In this document: piece by piece, positions 1 through 9,287 of the stretch | Layout of the letters: each line of letters starts with the position of its first letter | Numbering within the stretch: position 1 is the first letter of the stretch | From: Bacillus pumilus | Lineage (GTDB): Bacteria; Bacillota; Bacilli; Bacillales; Bacillaceae | Reading direction: 5' to 3' | DNA: 64,000 nucleotides | NCBI RefSeq assembly: GCF_024498355.1 | Contig: NZ_CP101833.1 | Coordinates: 601,001 to 665,000 of the forward strand | The notes under the pieces: model-generated | What the model saw: only the letters and a program-made list of their open reading frames with translations | Told to the model about the DNA's origin: nothing | Databases searched by the model: none | Program-made: the position numbers and the translations under genes

Positions 1-625
1 GACCTCTCCTAAAACACAATCAGCACTGCTTGAAGCGATGGAAGAGGGCAGTGTCACAGTGGACGGAGAAACGATGCCGCTTGCGGATCCTTTCTTTGTC
101 ATGGCCACGCAAAACCCGGTGGAATATGAAGGAACCTATCCACTGCCAGAAGCGCAAATGGACCGGTTTTTATTCAAGCTGCAGATGGGGTATCCGACCA
201 TGCTGGAGGAGCTAGAAGTGCTCAACTTGCAGGAGAAGCAATCTCCGATCGATACGCTCCAGGCTGTGATGGCGAAGGAGCATATCCATGCTTTGCAGCA
301 AGCCGTTCAGAAAGTGCATGTGGATGCATCTATTAAAGAATATATTGTCGAAATCGCCCAAGCGACGCGTCATCACCCATCTGTTTATTTAGGCGTTAGT
401 CCAAGGGGATCGATTGCACTCATGAAAGCGGCTCAGGCGTATGCGCTTTTGAATCAGCGGGATTATGTGATTCCAGATGATGTACAGTATTTAGCGCCTT
501 ATACATGGCCGCATCGAATGATTTTGACGTCAGAAGCGACGTATGAAGGGAAGAAGGCTGAGACACTGCTGCGACAGCTGCTTGAGCAAATTGGCGTACC
601 AGTTCAAAAGTCGATGACTCAATGA
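1..625 (+). CDS. yeaC: MoxR-family AAA+ ATPase, 3' part (YeaC)
   Basis: C-terminal part of a MoxR AAA+ ATPase; the reading frame is open from base 2 and the start and Walker A lie upstream of the window. The first visible residues ([15 protein letters not shown]) are the conserved segment just after Walker B. Sensor 1 (FFVMATQNP) and the sensor 2 region (VSPRGSIAL) follow. MoxR proteins act as chaperone-like ATPases and usually sit beside DUF58 and transglutaminase genes, which is exactly the case here. The stop overlaps the next start (ATGA at 622), so the genes are translationally coupled. The name follows gene order in B. subtilis. Confidence 0.93.
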   Translation, partial: TSPKTQSALLEAMEEGSVTVDGETMPLADPFFVMATQNPVEYEGTYPLPEAQMDRFLFKLQMGYPTMLEELEVLNLQEKQSPIDTLQAVMAKEHIHALQQAVQKVHVDASIKEYIVEIAQATRHHPSVYLGVSPRGSIALMKAAQAYALLNQRDYVIPDDVQYLAPYTWPHRMILTSEATYEGKKAETLLRQLLEQIGVPVQKSMTQ

Positions 626-1812
626 AGTCACAAGACCGTTTAGCTGTTTCATTATGGTTACGGGTGATCATGCTCATCATCCTCACTGTGGCAGCCTTTT
701 GTTATGCCATGTTTCAGGGCGGCTTTGTGAGCTGGTTCCTTTTTTATGCATTTTTACCATATACTTTGTATGCTTTGCTGTTTGCGGTCGTTCCGCTTCG
801 CGCGACAGCCAAAAGGACATTGCGGCACACCCGGTTGAAGGCTGGGGATGTGCTTTCGGTTGACCTTGAAATCAAGCGGACGAATCCATTTCCATACGTT
901 TACGTTATTATCGAGGATGATCCGCCATACACTTTTCACTTGCAGGAACAGATTGAAATGAAGCAAATGCTGTTTCCATGGTTTCGGAAAACGTGGCGAT
1001 TTTCTTATCAATTGAATGATATCGTGCGGGGGGAGCACCATTTGACAGCAGTCAGAATCAAAACGGGTGATATGTTTGGTTTTGTTGAAAAAGAAGTGAT
1101 CCTTCCGTTAGAGAAAAAGCTCCTTATCTATCCAAAAATGCTAGATCTTCCGGTGGAGTCTGCTGATTCAGTGAATGAAAATGGAGGCAAAGCCGTTCAC
1201 TCTTGGTTAAATGAACCGACCAATGTGACAACAGGCGTGCGGGAATACCAGCAAGGAGACCGTTTTGCTTGGGTGGATTGGAAGACGACGGCCAGAAGAG
1301 GTCAGTTGATGACGAAGGAGTTTGAACAGAATCAGACAAAGGATCTTGTGGTGTTTGCCGATTTTACAGATGAAGCCGTTTTTGAAACCGTCGTGTCTAT
1401 TGCAGCCTCTGTTCTCCAAACGGCTGTGAAAAAAGGGGTGCCGGCAGGTCTCGTTCCTTTTGGAGATCAACATGCATTTCGAGTGGACCAGGGAGAACTT
1501 CATTTGCAGGACATGCTTTATTATTTAACAAGAGTGCAGCATCAGCCTTCTCGCGCACTAGAATATAAACCGTTAACAGCTAGTGAGTACCAGTACACCG
1601 GAAAATATGTCATTACGGGTCAGCTGCATGAGGAGCTTGCTGCAAGTCTCTTTGGAAATCGAAATAGAAAGAACATCACTGTTCTTTTAGTGAAGAGAGC
1701 CGTGGATCGATTCACGACAAAAGAGAAACAGCTTGTAGACCGGCTTAAGGCATCTGGAATACGCACGACCGTTTTATTTGAAGACCGGCTGCACGAAAGA
1801 ACTGTGAGGTGA
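622..1812 (+). CDS. yeaD: DUF58 domain protein (YeaD)
   Basis: 396-residue protein with two hydrophobic helices near the N terminus (about residues 10-55) and a C-terminal cytoplasmic DUF58 region. The family signature is visible around residues 195-235 ([20 protein letters not shown]). DUF58 proteins have a von Willebrand A-like fold and work with a MoxR ATPase; the substrate is unknown. It overlaps the MoxR gene by four bases and is followed nine bases later by the transglutaminase gene, so the three form one operon. Confidence 0.92.
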   Translation: MKSQDRLAVSLWLRVIMLIILTVAAFCYAMFQGGFVSWFLFYAFLPYTLYALLFAVVPLRATAKRTLRHTRLKAGDVLSVDLEIKRTNPFPYVYVIIEDDPPYTFHLQEQIEMKQMLFPWFRKTWRFSYQLNDIVRGEHHLTAVRIKTGDMFGFVEKEVILPLEKKLLIYPKMLDLPVESADSVNENGGKAVHSWLNEPTNVTTGVREYQQGDRFAWVDWKTTARRGQLMTKEFEQNQTKDLVVFADFTDEAVFETVVSIAASVLQTAVKKGVPAGLVPFGDQHAFRVDQGELHLQDMLYYLTRVQHQPSRALEYKPLTASEYQYTGKYVITGQLHEELAASLFGNRNRKNITVLLVKRAVDRFTTKEKQLVDRLKASGIRTTVLFEDRLHERTVR

Positions 1813-1821
1813 CAAACATTT

Positions 1822-4014
1822 ATGCTGCATACTCATCAGCGGCAAAGCCGTTTTGAGTTGTTCATCTATTATGCTGTAGCATTTCTGCTGCTTTGGGAGT
1901 GGCTTCGACCGCTTCAAGATTTTACAGAGACGAGTCATACGTCTTATTTCATCATTTTTATAGGGCTTACATGTTTGTTTACATTCTTTCGTTTGAAGTG
2001 GTATGTGACGTTTCCTATTTGTACGGGCTTGATTTTGCTCGCCTTATATTTGATCTTTTATCAAGCAGAGCCAAGCTATCCGGCTGCATTATTTGCTGAT
2101 ATTAAAGATAATATCACCTTCATGAGCACAGGCATGTGGAGTAACATGTATCCCTCCTTCCGCACATTATTGTTTTATATTTTGCTATGGCTGCTTGTCT
2201 ACTTGCTTCATTATTGGGTGGTCTATCAGCAGCGTATCTTTTTCTTTTTACTCATGACGATTGTATATGTCACGATTCTGGATACGTTTACGCCATATGA
2301 TGCTGCCTTTGCGATCGTTCGCATTATGGTGTTTGGTTTTTGTTTGCTTGGGTTGCTGTATTTCGATCGACTGCGTTCGGCTGAAGGCATTCGGGTGTCA
2401 CAGAAGGCGCGTCTAAAGTGGTTTTTGCCCATGCTGGCGCTTGTTCTTCTATCAGCGACACTCGGCGCTTCTTTGCCAAAGGCTGATCCGAAATGGCCTG
2501 ATCCTGTCCCGTTTTTTAAGGCGGTGACGAATCAAGATGGTTCTGCCGGGCAGAATAAGGTGGGATATAGTGCAGATGATTCGTCGCTTGGCGGACCGTT
2601 TAGTGAGGACCGCACACCGATCTTTAAATGGAGCGGGAAGGAGCCGTCTTACTTTCGTGTCGAAACAAAAAGCATCTACACCGGCAAGGGCTGGGAGGAT
2701 GCGTCAAATGATACGAAGCCTACTCGGCTAAAGAATGATGATGTTCCGAATCGGTGGTTTACCGAGCGTGTGAAAACAGAGGTTCATGAAACGAGAGTCG
2801 ATATGGAATCGGATTATCGATTTAATCACGCCGTCTATCCAATTGGCACGATCACACTGATGCCAATGGAAAACATCCCGCTGCAAATGATGGGCAAGAC
2901 GGAAAAAATTGTACCGTCTATTCAAAACCCGCCCAAAAATTTAGGGAACTATCAAGTCAGCTTCTTATCACCTACATTTATCCTTGAGGACTTACAGCGG
3001 ATCAAAGTGCCGACTAAGAAGCAGGTGAATCAACAGGTCGGCCGTGAATACTTGCAGCTCCCTTCCTCATTGCCAGATCGTGTGAAAACATTGGCAAACA
3101 GCTTAACGGAAACAAAGGAGAATATGTATGACAAGGCAAAAGCGATTGAGGATTACTTAGGATCTGCGAAGTTTTCATATGAAACGCAAAATGTCGCCGT
3201 GCCTGGACGGAATGAAGATTATGTGGATCAATTTTTATTTGATACGATGATTGGCTACTGTGATAATTTTTCAACCTCTATGATTGTGATGCTTCGTTCG
3301 ATCGGTATTCCGGCGAGATGGGTAAAAGGGTATACGTCTGGTCAGTTATATGAAACACAGATGGATGGAAACAATGTGTATGAAGTGACCAATAACAATG
3401 CGCATTCATGGGTAGAGGTCTATTTTCCAAACCGGGGCTGGGTGACCTTTGAACCGACAAAAGGGTTTACAAACCCAGAGACATTTACAAATGAAACCGC
3501 TGCTAGCGATCAAACGGATGATCAAAAGGAAGAAGAAGATCAGCCTAGTTCTGATGCAAGCGAAGATCAGCAGCCGCAGCAGGAGAAGGAGCAGCCGGCA
3601 GAGCCAAAGGAACAAACAGCTCAAACAAAGCCAAGTATGGTGCATGTTGGTTCGATCTTGGGGTATGCGGGAGGTGCTGTCGTCCTTCTTGGGTTCATCA
3701 GCTGGGTGCTTTATCGATTCAGGGCAAGATGGGTGCCATTCTTTATTGTACGGAAGGTGAAACGTCTGCCAGATGAGGAGGCATTCTTCTATGCGTACGC
3801 TGCCCTATTAAAGCAGCTGAAGCGCAGAAGGATCGAGAAGAAGCCAGGCATGACGTTAAGAGAATTCGCTTCTGCGATGGATAGCAAGGATGGAGATCGT
3901 CACATGTCAGAGCTGACACAGCTTTATGAGCGGGCGCTCTATCGACGAGAAGATGCATCAGCGCTTTGGCGGCAATCCGCAAAGTTATGGGAAAATTTAA
4001 TAAACAGGAGATAG
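1822..4014 (+). CDS. yebA: Membrane transglutaminase-like protein (YebA, TgpA type)
   Basis: 730-residue membrane protein. The N-terminal 220 residues contain several transmembrane helices (TgpA N-terminal type). An extracellular transglutaminase core follows, with the catalytic Cys in MIGYCDNFS (about residue 480) and the His in NNNAHSWVEVYFP (about residue 527), then GWVTFEPT carrying the third catalytic position. A Glu/Gln/Pro-rich linker (about residues 560-605), one more membrane helix and a cytoplasmic tail end the protein. A GAGGTG site precedes the ATG. It is the last gene of the yeaC-yeaD-yebA operon; the natural substrate is unknown. Confidence 0.92.
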   Translation: MLHTHQRQSRFELFIYYAVAFLLLWEWLRPLQDFTETSHTSYFIIFIGLTCLFTFFRLKWYVTFPICTGLILLALYLIFYQAEPSYPAALFADIKDNITFMSTGMWSNMYPSFRTLLFYILLWLLVYLLHYWVVYQQRIFFFLLMTIVYVTILDTFTPYDAAFAIVRIMVFGFCLLGLLYFDRLRSAEGIRVSQKARLKWFLPMLALVLLSATLGASLPKADPKWPDPVPFFKAVTNQDGSAGQNKVGYSADDSSLGGPFSEDRTPIFKWSGKEPSYFRVETKSIYTGKGWEDASNDTKPTRLKNDDVPNRWFTERVKTEVHETRVDMESDYRFNHAVYPIGTITLMPMENIPLQMMGKTEKIVPSIQNPPKNLGNYQVSFLSPTFILEDLQRIKVPTKKQVNQQVGREYLQLPSSLPDRVKTLANSLTETKENMYDKAKAIEDYLGSAKFSYETQNVAVPGRNEDYVDQFLFDTMIGYCDNFSTSMIVMLRSIGIPARWVKGYTSGQLYETQMDGNNVYEVTNNNAHSWVEVYFPNRGWVTFEPTKGFTNPETFTNETAASDQTDDQKEEEDQPSSDASEDQQPQQEKEQPAEPKEQTAQTKPSMVHVGSILGYAGGAVVLLGFISWVLYRFRARWVPFFIVRKVKRLPDEEAFFYAYAALLKQLKRRRIEKKPGMTLREFASAMDSKDGDRHMSELTQLYERALYRREDASALWRQSAKLWENLINRR

Positions 4015-4016
4015 TC

Positions 4017-4045
4017 TTGACCGCGTACCTTCCTGTTGTTAGAAT
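4017..4045 (+). promoter_or_regulatory. Sigma-A promoter of guaA
   Basis: TTGACC (4017-4022), a 17-base spacer and TAGAAT (4040-4045) lie directly after the yebA stop codon. This gives guaA its own start, near 4052, and an untranslated leader of about 150 bases. Confidence 0.7.
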
Positions 4046-4051
4046 AGGTGA

Positions 4052-4200
4052 ATATTAAAACCTTCTAAAATACATGAAATTGAAGCGTTCGGATGTGAGT
4101 CTGGGCGCTTCAAAAGCGTGATTTCACACTGAGAGCAGGTTTTCTCCTCTCATTTTTTCTGTGCGTTTATAAAAACTATATTGGACATAGAGGTGACACC
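4052..4200 (+). promoter_or_regulatory. guaA 5' leader with alternative hairpins
   Basis: The leader contains GAAGCG (4082-4087) that can pair with CGCTTC (4106-4111). The same CGCTT (4106-4110) can instead pair with AAGCG (4114-4118). TGTGA (4094-4098) can pair with TCACA (4124-4128). GAGAG (4131-4135) and CTCTC (4147-4151) followed by six T's (4153-4158) resemble a weak intrinsic terminator. The mutually exclusive pairings suggest attenuation. I do not recognise a known riboswitch class here, and no purine aptamer core is visible. Confidence 0.4.
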
Positions 4201-5742
4201 ATGACAAATTTAGTAAATGAAATGATTTTGGTTCTCGATTTCGGCAGTCAGTACAATCAGCTGATCACACGCCGTATTCGTGAATTTGGTGTGTACAGTG
4301 AGCTTCATCCGCACACTTTAACTGCTGAAGAAATTAAAGAAATGGCGCCTAAAGGAATCATCCTTTCTGGCGGACCGAACAGTGTGTATGATGAAGGATC
4401 TTTCCGCTGTGATGAAAAGATTTTTGATCTAGGCATTCCGGTTCTAGGCATTTGCTACGGCATGCAGCTCATGACTCACTATTTAGGCGGGAAAGTAGAA
4501 GCGGCCAGCCAACGTGAATATGGGAAAGCAGATATCCACATTAACGGAACACCTGCTTTATTCAAAGACCTTCCGAATGACCAAGTCGTTTGGATGAGCC
4601 ATGGTGACCTTGTCGTTGAAGTGCCAGAAGGCTTTACAGTGGATGCAACAAGTGCACATTGTCCAAACTCAGCGATGAGCTTTGCTGAGAAGAACTTCTA
4701 TGGCGTACAGTTCCATCCAGAGGTTCGTCACTCTGAGTACGGCAACGACCTATTGAAAAACTTTGTCTTCGGCGTGTGTGATTGTGATGGCAAATGGTCA
4801 ATGGAGAACTTCATTGAAATCGAAATGCAAAAAATCCGTGAAACAGTGGGCGACAAACAAGTATTGTGCGCACTAAGCGGCGGTGTTGATTCATCTGTTG
4901 TAGCGGTATTGATCCACAAAGCAATCGGTGATCAGCTGACATGTATCTTCGTTGACCACGGTCTTCTTCGTAAAGGCGAAGCAGAAGGGGTTATGAAGAC
5001 ATTTAGCGAAGGTTTCAACATGAACGTGATTAAAGTAGATGCGAAAGATCGTTTCTTAAACAAGCTAAAAGGTGTATCTGATCCTGAGCAAAAACGTAAA
5101 ATCATCGGTAACGAATTCATCTATGTATTCGATGATGAATCGGACAAGCTAAAAGGAATTGACTACTTAGCACAAGGAACACTTTACACAGATATCATTG
5201 AGAGCGGAACAGCAACGGCACAAACAATCAAATCTCACCACAACGTAGGTGGTCTTCCAGAAGACATGCAGTTCGAATTGATTGAGCCTTTGAATACACT
5301 ATTCAAGGATGAAGTCCGAGCCCTAGGTTCAGAGCTTGGCATTCCTGACGACATCGTCTGGAGACAGCCATTCCCAGGTCCAGGACTAGGTATCCGTGTA
5401 TTAGGTGAAATTTCTGAAGAAAAACTAGAAATCGTTCGTGAATCTGATGCCATTCTTCGCGAAGAAATTGCGAACTTCGGCCTAGAGCGCGACATCTGGC
5501 AATACTTCACCGTTCTTCCAGACATCCGCAGTGTAGGTGTGATGGGTGACGCAAGAACATATGACTACACAATCGGCATCCGTGCTGTTACGTCTATTGA
5601 TGGTATGACGAGTGACTGGGCAAGAATCCCTTGGGATGTGCTTGAGAAGATATCAACTCGTATTGTGAATGAAGTGAAGCATATTAACCGTGTGGTGTAT
5701 GATATTACGAGTAAGCCGCCTGCTACAATCGAGTGGGAGTAG
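4201..5742 (+). CDS. guaA: GMP synthase (glutamine-hydrolysing)
   Basis: 513-residue GMP synthase converting XMP, glutamine and ATP to GMP, the last step of guanine nucleotide synthesis. The N-terminal class I glutaminase has the nucleophile in GICYGMQL and the His-Glu pair in GVQFHPEV. The ATP pyrophosphatase domain has the P-loop LSGGVDSSV, and the C-terminal dimerisation domain ends IEWE. Length and sequence match the Bacillus enzyme. Start ATG with GAGGTG upstream. It is monocistronic: its own promoter lies after yebA and a terminator lies about 110 bases downstream. Confidence 0.98.
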   Translation: MTNLVNEMILVLDFGSQYNQLITRRIREFGVYSELHPHTLTAEEIKEMAPKGIILSGGPNSVYDEGSFRCDEKIFDLGIPVLGICYGMQLMTHYLGGKVEAASQREYGKADIHINGTPALFKDLPNDQVVWMSHGDLVVEVPEGFTVDATSAHCPNSAMSFAEKNFYGVQFHPEVRHSEYGNDLLKNFVFGVCDCDGKWSMENFIEIEMQKIRETVGDKQVLCALSGGVDSSVVAVLIHKAIGDQLTCIFVDHGLLRKGEAEGVMKTFSEGFNMNVIKVDAKDRFLNKLKGVSDPEQKRKIIGNEFIYVFDDESDKLKGIDYLAQGTLYTDIIESGTATAQTIKSHHNVGGLPEDMQFELIEPLNTLFKDEVRALGSELGIPDDIVWRQPFPGPGLGIRVLGEISEEKLEIVRESDAILREEIANFGLERDIWQYFTVLPDIRSVGVMGDARTYDYTIGIRAVTSIDGMTSDWARIPWDVLEKISTRIVNEVKHINRVVYDITSKPPATIEWE

Positions 5743-5854
5743 ACTTCCAAGAATTGAATGATTAAAGGTGATGAGAAAGCAGTCGTATCAAAGGTTTGAA
5801 CAGTTTGTGTGTGGATAGGGTACTATTCATCCGCAGCAATCTTTTTTCAAAATG

Positions 5855-5902
5855 AGACTCTCGTTTATTCACATTATTTGTGAAAAAAGGAGGGTCTTTT
5901 TT
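5855..5902 (+). terminator. Intrinsic terminator of guaA
   Basis: AGACTCTC (5855-5862) pairs with GAGGGTCT (5890-5897, one G-U), with an inner TTCACA/TGTGAA hairpin, followed by T6 ending at 5902. Confidence 0.75.
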
Positions 5903-5961
5903 ATGACTGAAATTACAGAACTACTAGATGATTTTAAAATGAAAAAGATCATCATCATTAG

Positions 5962-5997
5962 GATAAGCCGCGAGTCAAGATCGTGGCTTATCTTTTT
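5962..5997 (+). terminator. Second intrinsic terminator downstream of guaA
   Basis: A 12-base-pair stem (5962-5973 with 5981-5992, one G-U), a seven-base loop and T5. It lies 60 bases after the first terminator, so read-through from guaA is tightly blocked. Confidence 0.85.
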
Positions 5998-6032
5998 GTG
6001 TTTTCCCATGTTCGGAGCAGGTGCATTTAAGT

Positions 6033-6060
6033 ACACTCACCTAACATAGTGCATAGGATA
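6033..6060 (+). promoter_or_regulatory. Candidate sigma-K promoter of the cupin gene
   Basis: CATAGGATA (6052-6060) matches the sigma-K -10 pattern CATANNNTA. AC pairs at 6033-6036 stand 15-17 bases upstream, as in the -35 element. No good sigma-A promoter is visible. If real, the cupin is made in the mother cell late in sporulation. Confidence 0.35.
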
Positions 6061-6090
6061 ATTTGATAAACTGTGAAGGGATTGAGAAAA

Positions 6091-6921
6091 ATGTATTACT
6101 ATCCAAATATGTATCCATATCAATATCCTTATTATGTTCATGTACCAATGAATAACTATGATAGACAGTCTGTTTATTGGAATATTCCTGTTGAGGGACA
6201 TGCAAACAGTTCTTTTCGTTTTTCCAATGATGATGCTGCAAGCATTTTATCAAAAGATTATGGAGCAGAACCGTTTGCCGTTAATATCAATGAGGCTACA
6301 AAGAAAAACAATACGTACCGTACCGCCTTATGGACAGGAACTCATTTGCAAGTTACCTTAATGAGTCTCAATGCTGGCGAAGATATCGGTTTGGAAATGC
6401 ACCCTAACGTTGACCAATTCTTACGTGTTGAACAAGGTCAGGGGATTGTTCAAATGGGCAAAAGGAAAGATAAATTAAATTTTAGAAGAAATATCTATGA
6501 TGATACTGCAATACTGATACCTGCTGGAACATGGCACAATGTAACCAATACAGGTAATGTTCCGCTTAAACTTTATTCAATATATGCTCCTCCTAACCAC
6601 CCGTTTGGTACTATTCATGTAACAAAGGCAGATGCAGTGGCTGCGGAAGAAGGTGACGGTCACGGCAATGAAAATACAGTTATTTTTGGCAGAACTCCAG
6701 ATGAATGGATAAAGCACACGGAATTTTTGGTAAACGAAGGGTTAGAGGATGTTAAAAAAGGAATAAATGCTACACACATTCTCCAAGAATTTATTCTAAT
6801 GGGCGTTCTTGTAGGAAAAGGGTATTCTCCCGAAAGTGCATATGAAACAGTAGAAGAATGGGAACGTACAGGAGAATCCAAACTTCTTCAGAAAAGTAAA
6901 AAATATGTAGGATTAGAGTAA
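6091..6921 (+). CDS. Cupin-domain protein with Tyr/Pro-rich N terminus
   Basis: 276-residue protein. ATG 6091 follows AAGGGA at nine bases; an upstream GTG at 6073 is less likely. The first 20 residues are rich in Tyr, Pro and Met (MYYYPNMYPYQYPYY), typical of Bacillus spore-surface proteins. A single cupin barrel spans about residues 70-180: GLEMHPNVDQFLRVEQGQG supplies the first metal motif and PAGTWHNVTN the second. A helical tail of about 75 residues follows. It may be related to B. subtilis YrkC. The metal-binding His and Glu residues are present; the substrate is unknown. Confidence 0.8.
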   Translation: MYYYPNMYPYQYPYYVHVPMNNYDRQSVYWNIPVEGHANSSFRFSNDDAASILSKDYGAEPFAVNINEATKKNNTYRTALWTGTHLQVTLMSLNAGEDIGLEMHPNVDQFLRVEQGQGIVQMGKRKDKLNFRRNIYDDTAILIPAGTWHNVTNTGNVPLKLYSIYAPPNHPFGTIHVTKADAVAAEEGDGHGNENTVIFGRTPDEWIKHTEFLVNEGLEDVKKGINATHILQEFILMGVLVGKGYSPESAYETVEEWERTGESKLLQKSKKYVGLE

Positions 6922-7001
6922 ATGCATATAGTGAGGAGAAAAAAACTCTTGATAAAAGATTTACTTAACCTTTAGGTTCTACTATTTTTAACAATACAAA
7001 A

Positions 7002-7037
7002 GAGTATGATTCCATAAATATAATCATACTCCTTTTT
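7002..7037 (+). terminator. Intrinsic terminator of the cupin gene
   Basis: GAGTATGATT (7002-7011) pairs perfectly with AATCATACTC (7022-7031), followed by CTTTTT. Confidence 0.8.
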
Positions 7038-7155
7038 CTGTATTTAACACTAATGAAAAAAGGATTACATTGGAAAATTATTCGTGTAAATTGACATCAT
7101 TACACCTTCACCTAAAAGGTTCCTGCGAGACCTCTTTCAAATGCTGCAAGATGAT

Positions 7156-7448
7156 TCAAAGAGGCGTTACGAAGTTGTGAAAAAACTGTTCTCGAAAGAG
7201 ATCAATGTTCAATCCTTTTAAGTGGTAAGGCTGATTTGTTAGATGACCTTTGAAGACGTCATCATGTCTTTTAGAGATTTCCCCCCACATTCTTTCACCC
7301 TCAAGCTCCTCTTGTTCAGTCTCGCCTAAAAAGATTAATTTGACCGTATCTCAGGTCTTTAATATATCGGTTATTTGTTTGCTGGGTCTGTAAAAAGTAT
7401 AAGGAAATGCAGCGTTTTTTCGTGAACGTTGTCTAAACGCCATGACAT
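7156..7448 (-). pseudogene. Broken DUF2314-like gene
   Basis: On the minus strand, ATG 7448 opens MSWRLDNVHEKTLHF. A one-base loss near 7401-7412 shifts the frame, which resumes as PYTFYRPSKQITDILKT. A TGA (7351-7353) then stands where the family has Gly in a GDxVKLIF motif, and the frame continues as DTVKLIFLGETEQ and GERMWGEISK to a TGA at 7156. The GERMW and VKLIF motifs resemble DUF2314/DUF2185 proteins of unknown function, some of which are thought to act in immunity. One frameshift plus one nonsense codon make it inactive. The family call is from memory and moderate. Confidence 0.6.
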
Positions 7449-7701
7449 GTGTAAACCGCCTTTCGGTTGTTTGGTCGTGCTATTCTACATGAAAATATCT
7501 GAAATGATTTGTCTACTTGTCTAACACGATTGATCATATCATGATTGTGAAAACACTGAAAATTTTCAACCAATATAACCATTAGCTTGGATTACCCTTT
7601 GTTTTGTGGATGATTTTTTATCAAATAAAACAATTTAGCACAAATGATCAAAAAAAAGAGGGAGTAAGTTATAAAATATAAAGGTATAGGGGGGAGAAAC
7701 A
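7449..7701. other. AT-rich region upstream of the AraC gene
   Basis: No gene is visible. It contains a perfect 12-base palindrome TGAAAATTTTCA (7557-7568) and an imperfect palindrome around 7530-7545, either of which could be regulator sites. GGGGGGAG precedes the AraC start. Confidence 0.35.
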
Positions 7702-8574
7702 ATGGATTACTATGAGAGAATACAACATTCAATTGAGTTTATTGAGAAGAATCTGCAAAACGATATGAGTATAAATGATATATCCTCGAAATCCTGTTTT
7801 TCAACGTTTCATTTTCAGCGTCTTTTTCAAGCCATTACAGGTTTTTCTGTGCAAGAGTATATCAGGAATAGAAGGCTTACAGAAGCTGCTAGGTTACTGA
7901 AAGAAACAAAACAGAATGTCTTAGATATAGCGGTTACTTTCCAGTATGGTTCTCAAGAAGCGTTTACTCGTGCCTTTGTACATTTTTTTGGTATGACACC
8001 TGGTAGGTATCGAAAAGAGGAGATTGTGTTAAAGCAACAACACAAAATGAACTTTTTGGAGTACCAATATAAGCTAGAAGGTGAATTCAATATGAATAAA
8101 CCCGTTATCACTCAATTAAACAAAGTTTATATGATTGGTTACGAGTATAGAACGAATCTGTATAACGAGAATTATTTCACTGAAATTCCATCGTTTTATA
8201 TTGATTTTGGAAAAAAGGAGTATTATAAACGTATTCCTAAGAAAATAGCACCTCATATGGCTTACGGTGTATCTACTCATTTTCAAGATGATGGCCGTTT
8301 TTCGTTTGTTGTTGAAGAAGAAGTGGAGGAATCCAATATAGAATTAGAAGAAGGATTTGTACAATTGGTCATTCCTGAGGGGAAATATGCAGCATTTAAA
8401 GTGAGTGGAAGCAATGAATTGGTGCAAAACACCAGGAGGTATATCTATGGAAGCTGGCTGCCACATTCAAATTATGAAAGAGCGGATGGACCAGACTTTG
8501 AAATAACAGATGTCTTACATTCGACGTACCCAAATGATATGAAAATGAGAATCTATATTCCAATTGAGGGATAG
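7702..8574 (+). CDS. AraC-family regulator with GyrI-like effector domain
   Basis: 290-residue regulator. Two helix-turn-helix units occupy residues 1-107 (SINDISSKSCFSTFHFQRLF and TPGRYRK closing the second). The C-terminal half (about 130-290) is a GyrI-like ligand-binding domain (VIPEGKYAAFKVSG, GSWLPHSNYERADGPDFE). This N-terminal HTH plus C-terminal GyrI arrangement is that of Rob/BltR-type sensors of amphipathic small molecules. The start is supported by GGGGGAG ten bases upstream. The following acetyltransferase begins 17 bases after the stop, so the two are probably one transcript. Confidence 0.88.
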   Translation: MDYYERIQHSIEFIEKNLQNDMSINDISSKSCFSTFHFQRLFQAITGFSVQEYIRNRRLTEAARLLKETKQNVLDIAVTFQYGSQEAFTRAFVHFFGMTPGRYRKEEIVLKQQHKMNFLEYQYKLEGEFNMNKPVITQLNKVYMIGYEYRTNLYNENYFTEIPSFYIDFGKKEYYKRIPKKIAPHMAYGVSTHFQDDGRFSFVVEEEVEESNIELEEGFVQLVIPEGKYAAFKVSGSNELVQNTRRYIYGSWLPHSNYERADGPDFEITDVLHSTYPNDMKMRIYIPIEG

Positions 8575-8590
8575 CCAAGGGGGTCATGAG

Positions 8591-9163
8591 ATGAGAATGG
8601 AAAGCATTTTTGAGACTTTTCCTGTATTAGCATCAAAGAATCTATTATTTAAAAAAATTGATGAGAGCCACTTACAAGAATTATATGCAATTTACGACAA
8701 TGATAAGGTCTTCCGGTATTGTGGGATCATTCCTAAGCATCATCTCCAAACGGTAAAAAAGATGATCGGTCATTTTGAGCGAGATTATACTAAGAAAAGC
8801 AGAGTGAAGTGGGGAATCTTTCAAAAGGACAAGCCTCATACGCTAGTTGGCATTATTGAAACAATGGACATCAATCAAAAAGTGAATGCGGTGACGATTG
8901 GTTATTTCTTGGCGGAGAATCATTGGGGCAAGGGCATCGCAACAGAAGCTGTCTCTACACTAGTGAAATTTCTGTTTGAAGAGGTTGATATCAACAGAAT
9001 TCAAGCGGAGGTCATGCCGGCAAACGAGATATCAAAAAAAGTTCTTTTGAAAAATGGTTTTATCAAAGAAGGACTGCTTAGACAAGCTGTTTTATGGTCT
9101 GGCAAAGGAGTTATTGATTTAGAAATATATAGCATGCTGAAAAAGGATTACATGAATGAATAA
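8591..9163 (+). CDS. GNAT N-acetyltransferase (RimJ/RimL type)
   Basis: 190-residue GNAT protein. ATG 8591 is chosen because AAGGGGG (8577-8583) stands seven bases upstream; an in-frame ATG at 8564 lies inside the preceding gene. The acetyl-CoA site is seen in YFLAENHWGKGIATEAV, and the NRIQAEVMPANEISKKVL strand is typical of RimJ/RimL-like enzymes that acetylate protein N termini or small molecules. It is co-oriented with the AraC regulator. The substrate is unknown. Confidence 0.88.
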   Translation: MRMESIFETFPVLASKNLLFKKIDESHLQELYAIYDNDKVFRYCGIIPKHHLQTVKKMIGHFERDYTKKSRVKWGIFQKDKPHTLVGIIETMDINQKVNAVTIGYFLAENHWGKGIATEAVSTLVKFLFEEVDINRIQAEVMPANEISKKVLLKNGFIKEGLLRQAVLWSGKGVIDLEIYSMLKKDYMNE

Positions 9164-9178
9164 GCTCGATAACATGAT

Positions 9179-9209
9179 GCTGATATGATGCTTAGGATAT
9201 CAGCTTTTT
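9179..9209 (+). terminator. Intrinsic terminator after the GNAT gene
   Basis: GCTGATAT (9179-9186) pairs with ATATCAGC (9197-9204), followed by T5. Confidence 0.75.
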
Positions 9210-9254
9210 GTTATGATCCCATTTTTGTGTATTTGGGAATCCCTTTTAGAAAAT

Positions 9255-9279
9255 AAAAAAGCGAGGCCTGTGCTCGCTT
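9255..9279 (-). terminator. Intrinsic terminator of the minus-strand gene at 9288
   Basis: Read on the minus strand, AAGCGAG (9279-9273) pairs with CTCGCTT (9265-9259), followed by a T run. Confidence 0.75.
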
Positions 9280-9287
9280 ATTATTGT

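Larger units (their letters stand above)
5743..6090. other. Intergenic region after guaA
   Basis: No protein gene is supported here. It holds two successive terminators (5855-5902 and 5962-5997) and, at its right end, a candidate sigma-K promoter for the cupin gene. A 49-codon frame from ATG 5903 has an apparent ribosome site, but that sequence is the 3' arm of the first terminator. Confidence 0.6.

Noticed and set aside
5852..6049. Short frame with an apparent AAGGAGGG site and ATG 5903
   Set aside because: The ribosome-like site is the 3' arm of the guaA terminator, and the frame crosses a second terminator; the product (many Ile and Arg, no family) is not convincing.
7109..7219. Plus-strand open stretch ending INVQSF
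   Set aside because: It is antisense to the DUF2314-like pseudogene, whose motifs are recognisable; the plus frame has no family match and no start with a ribosome site.
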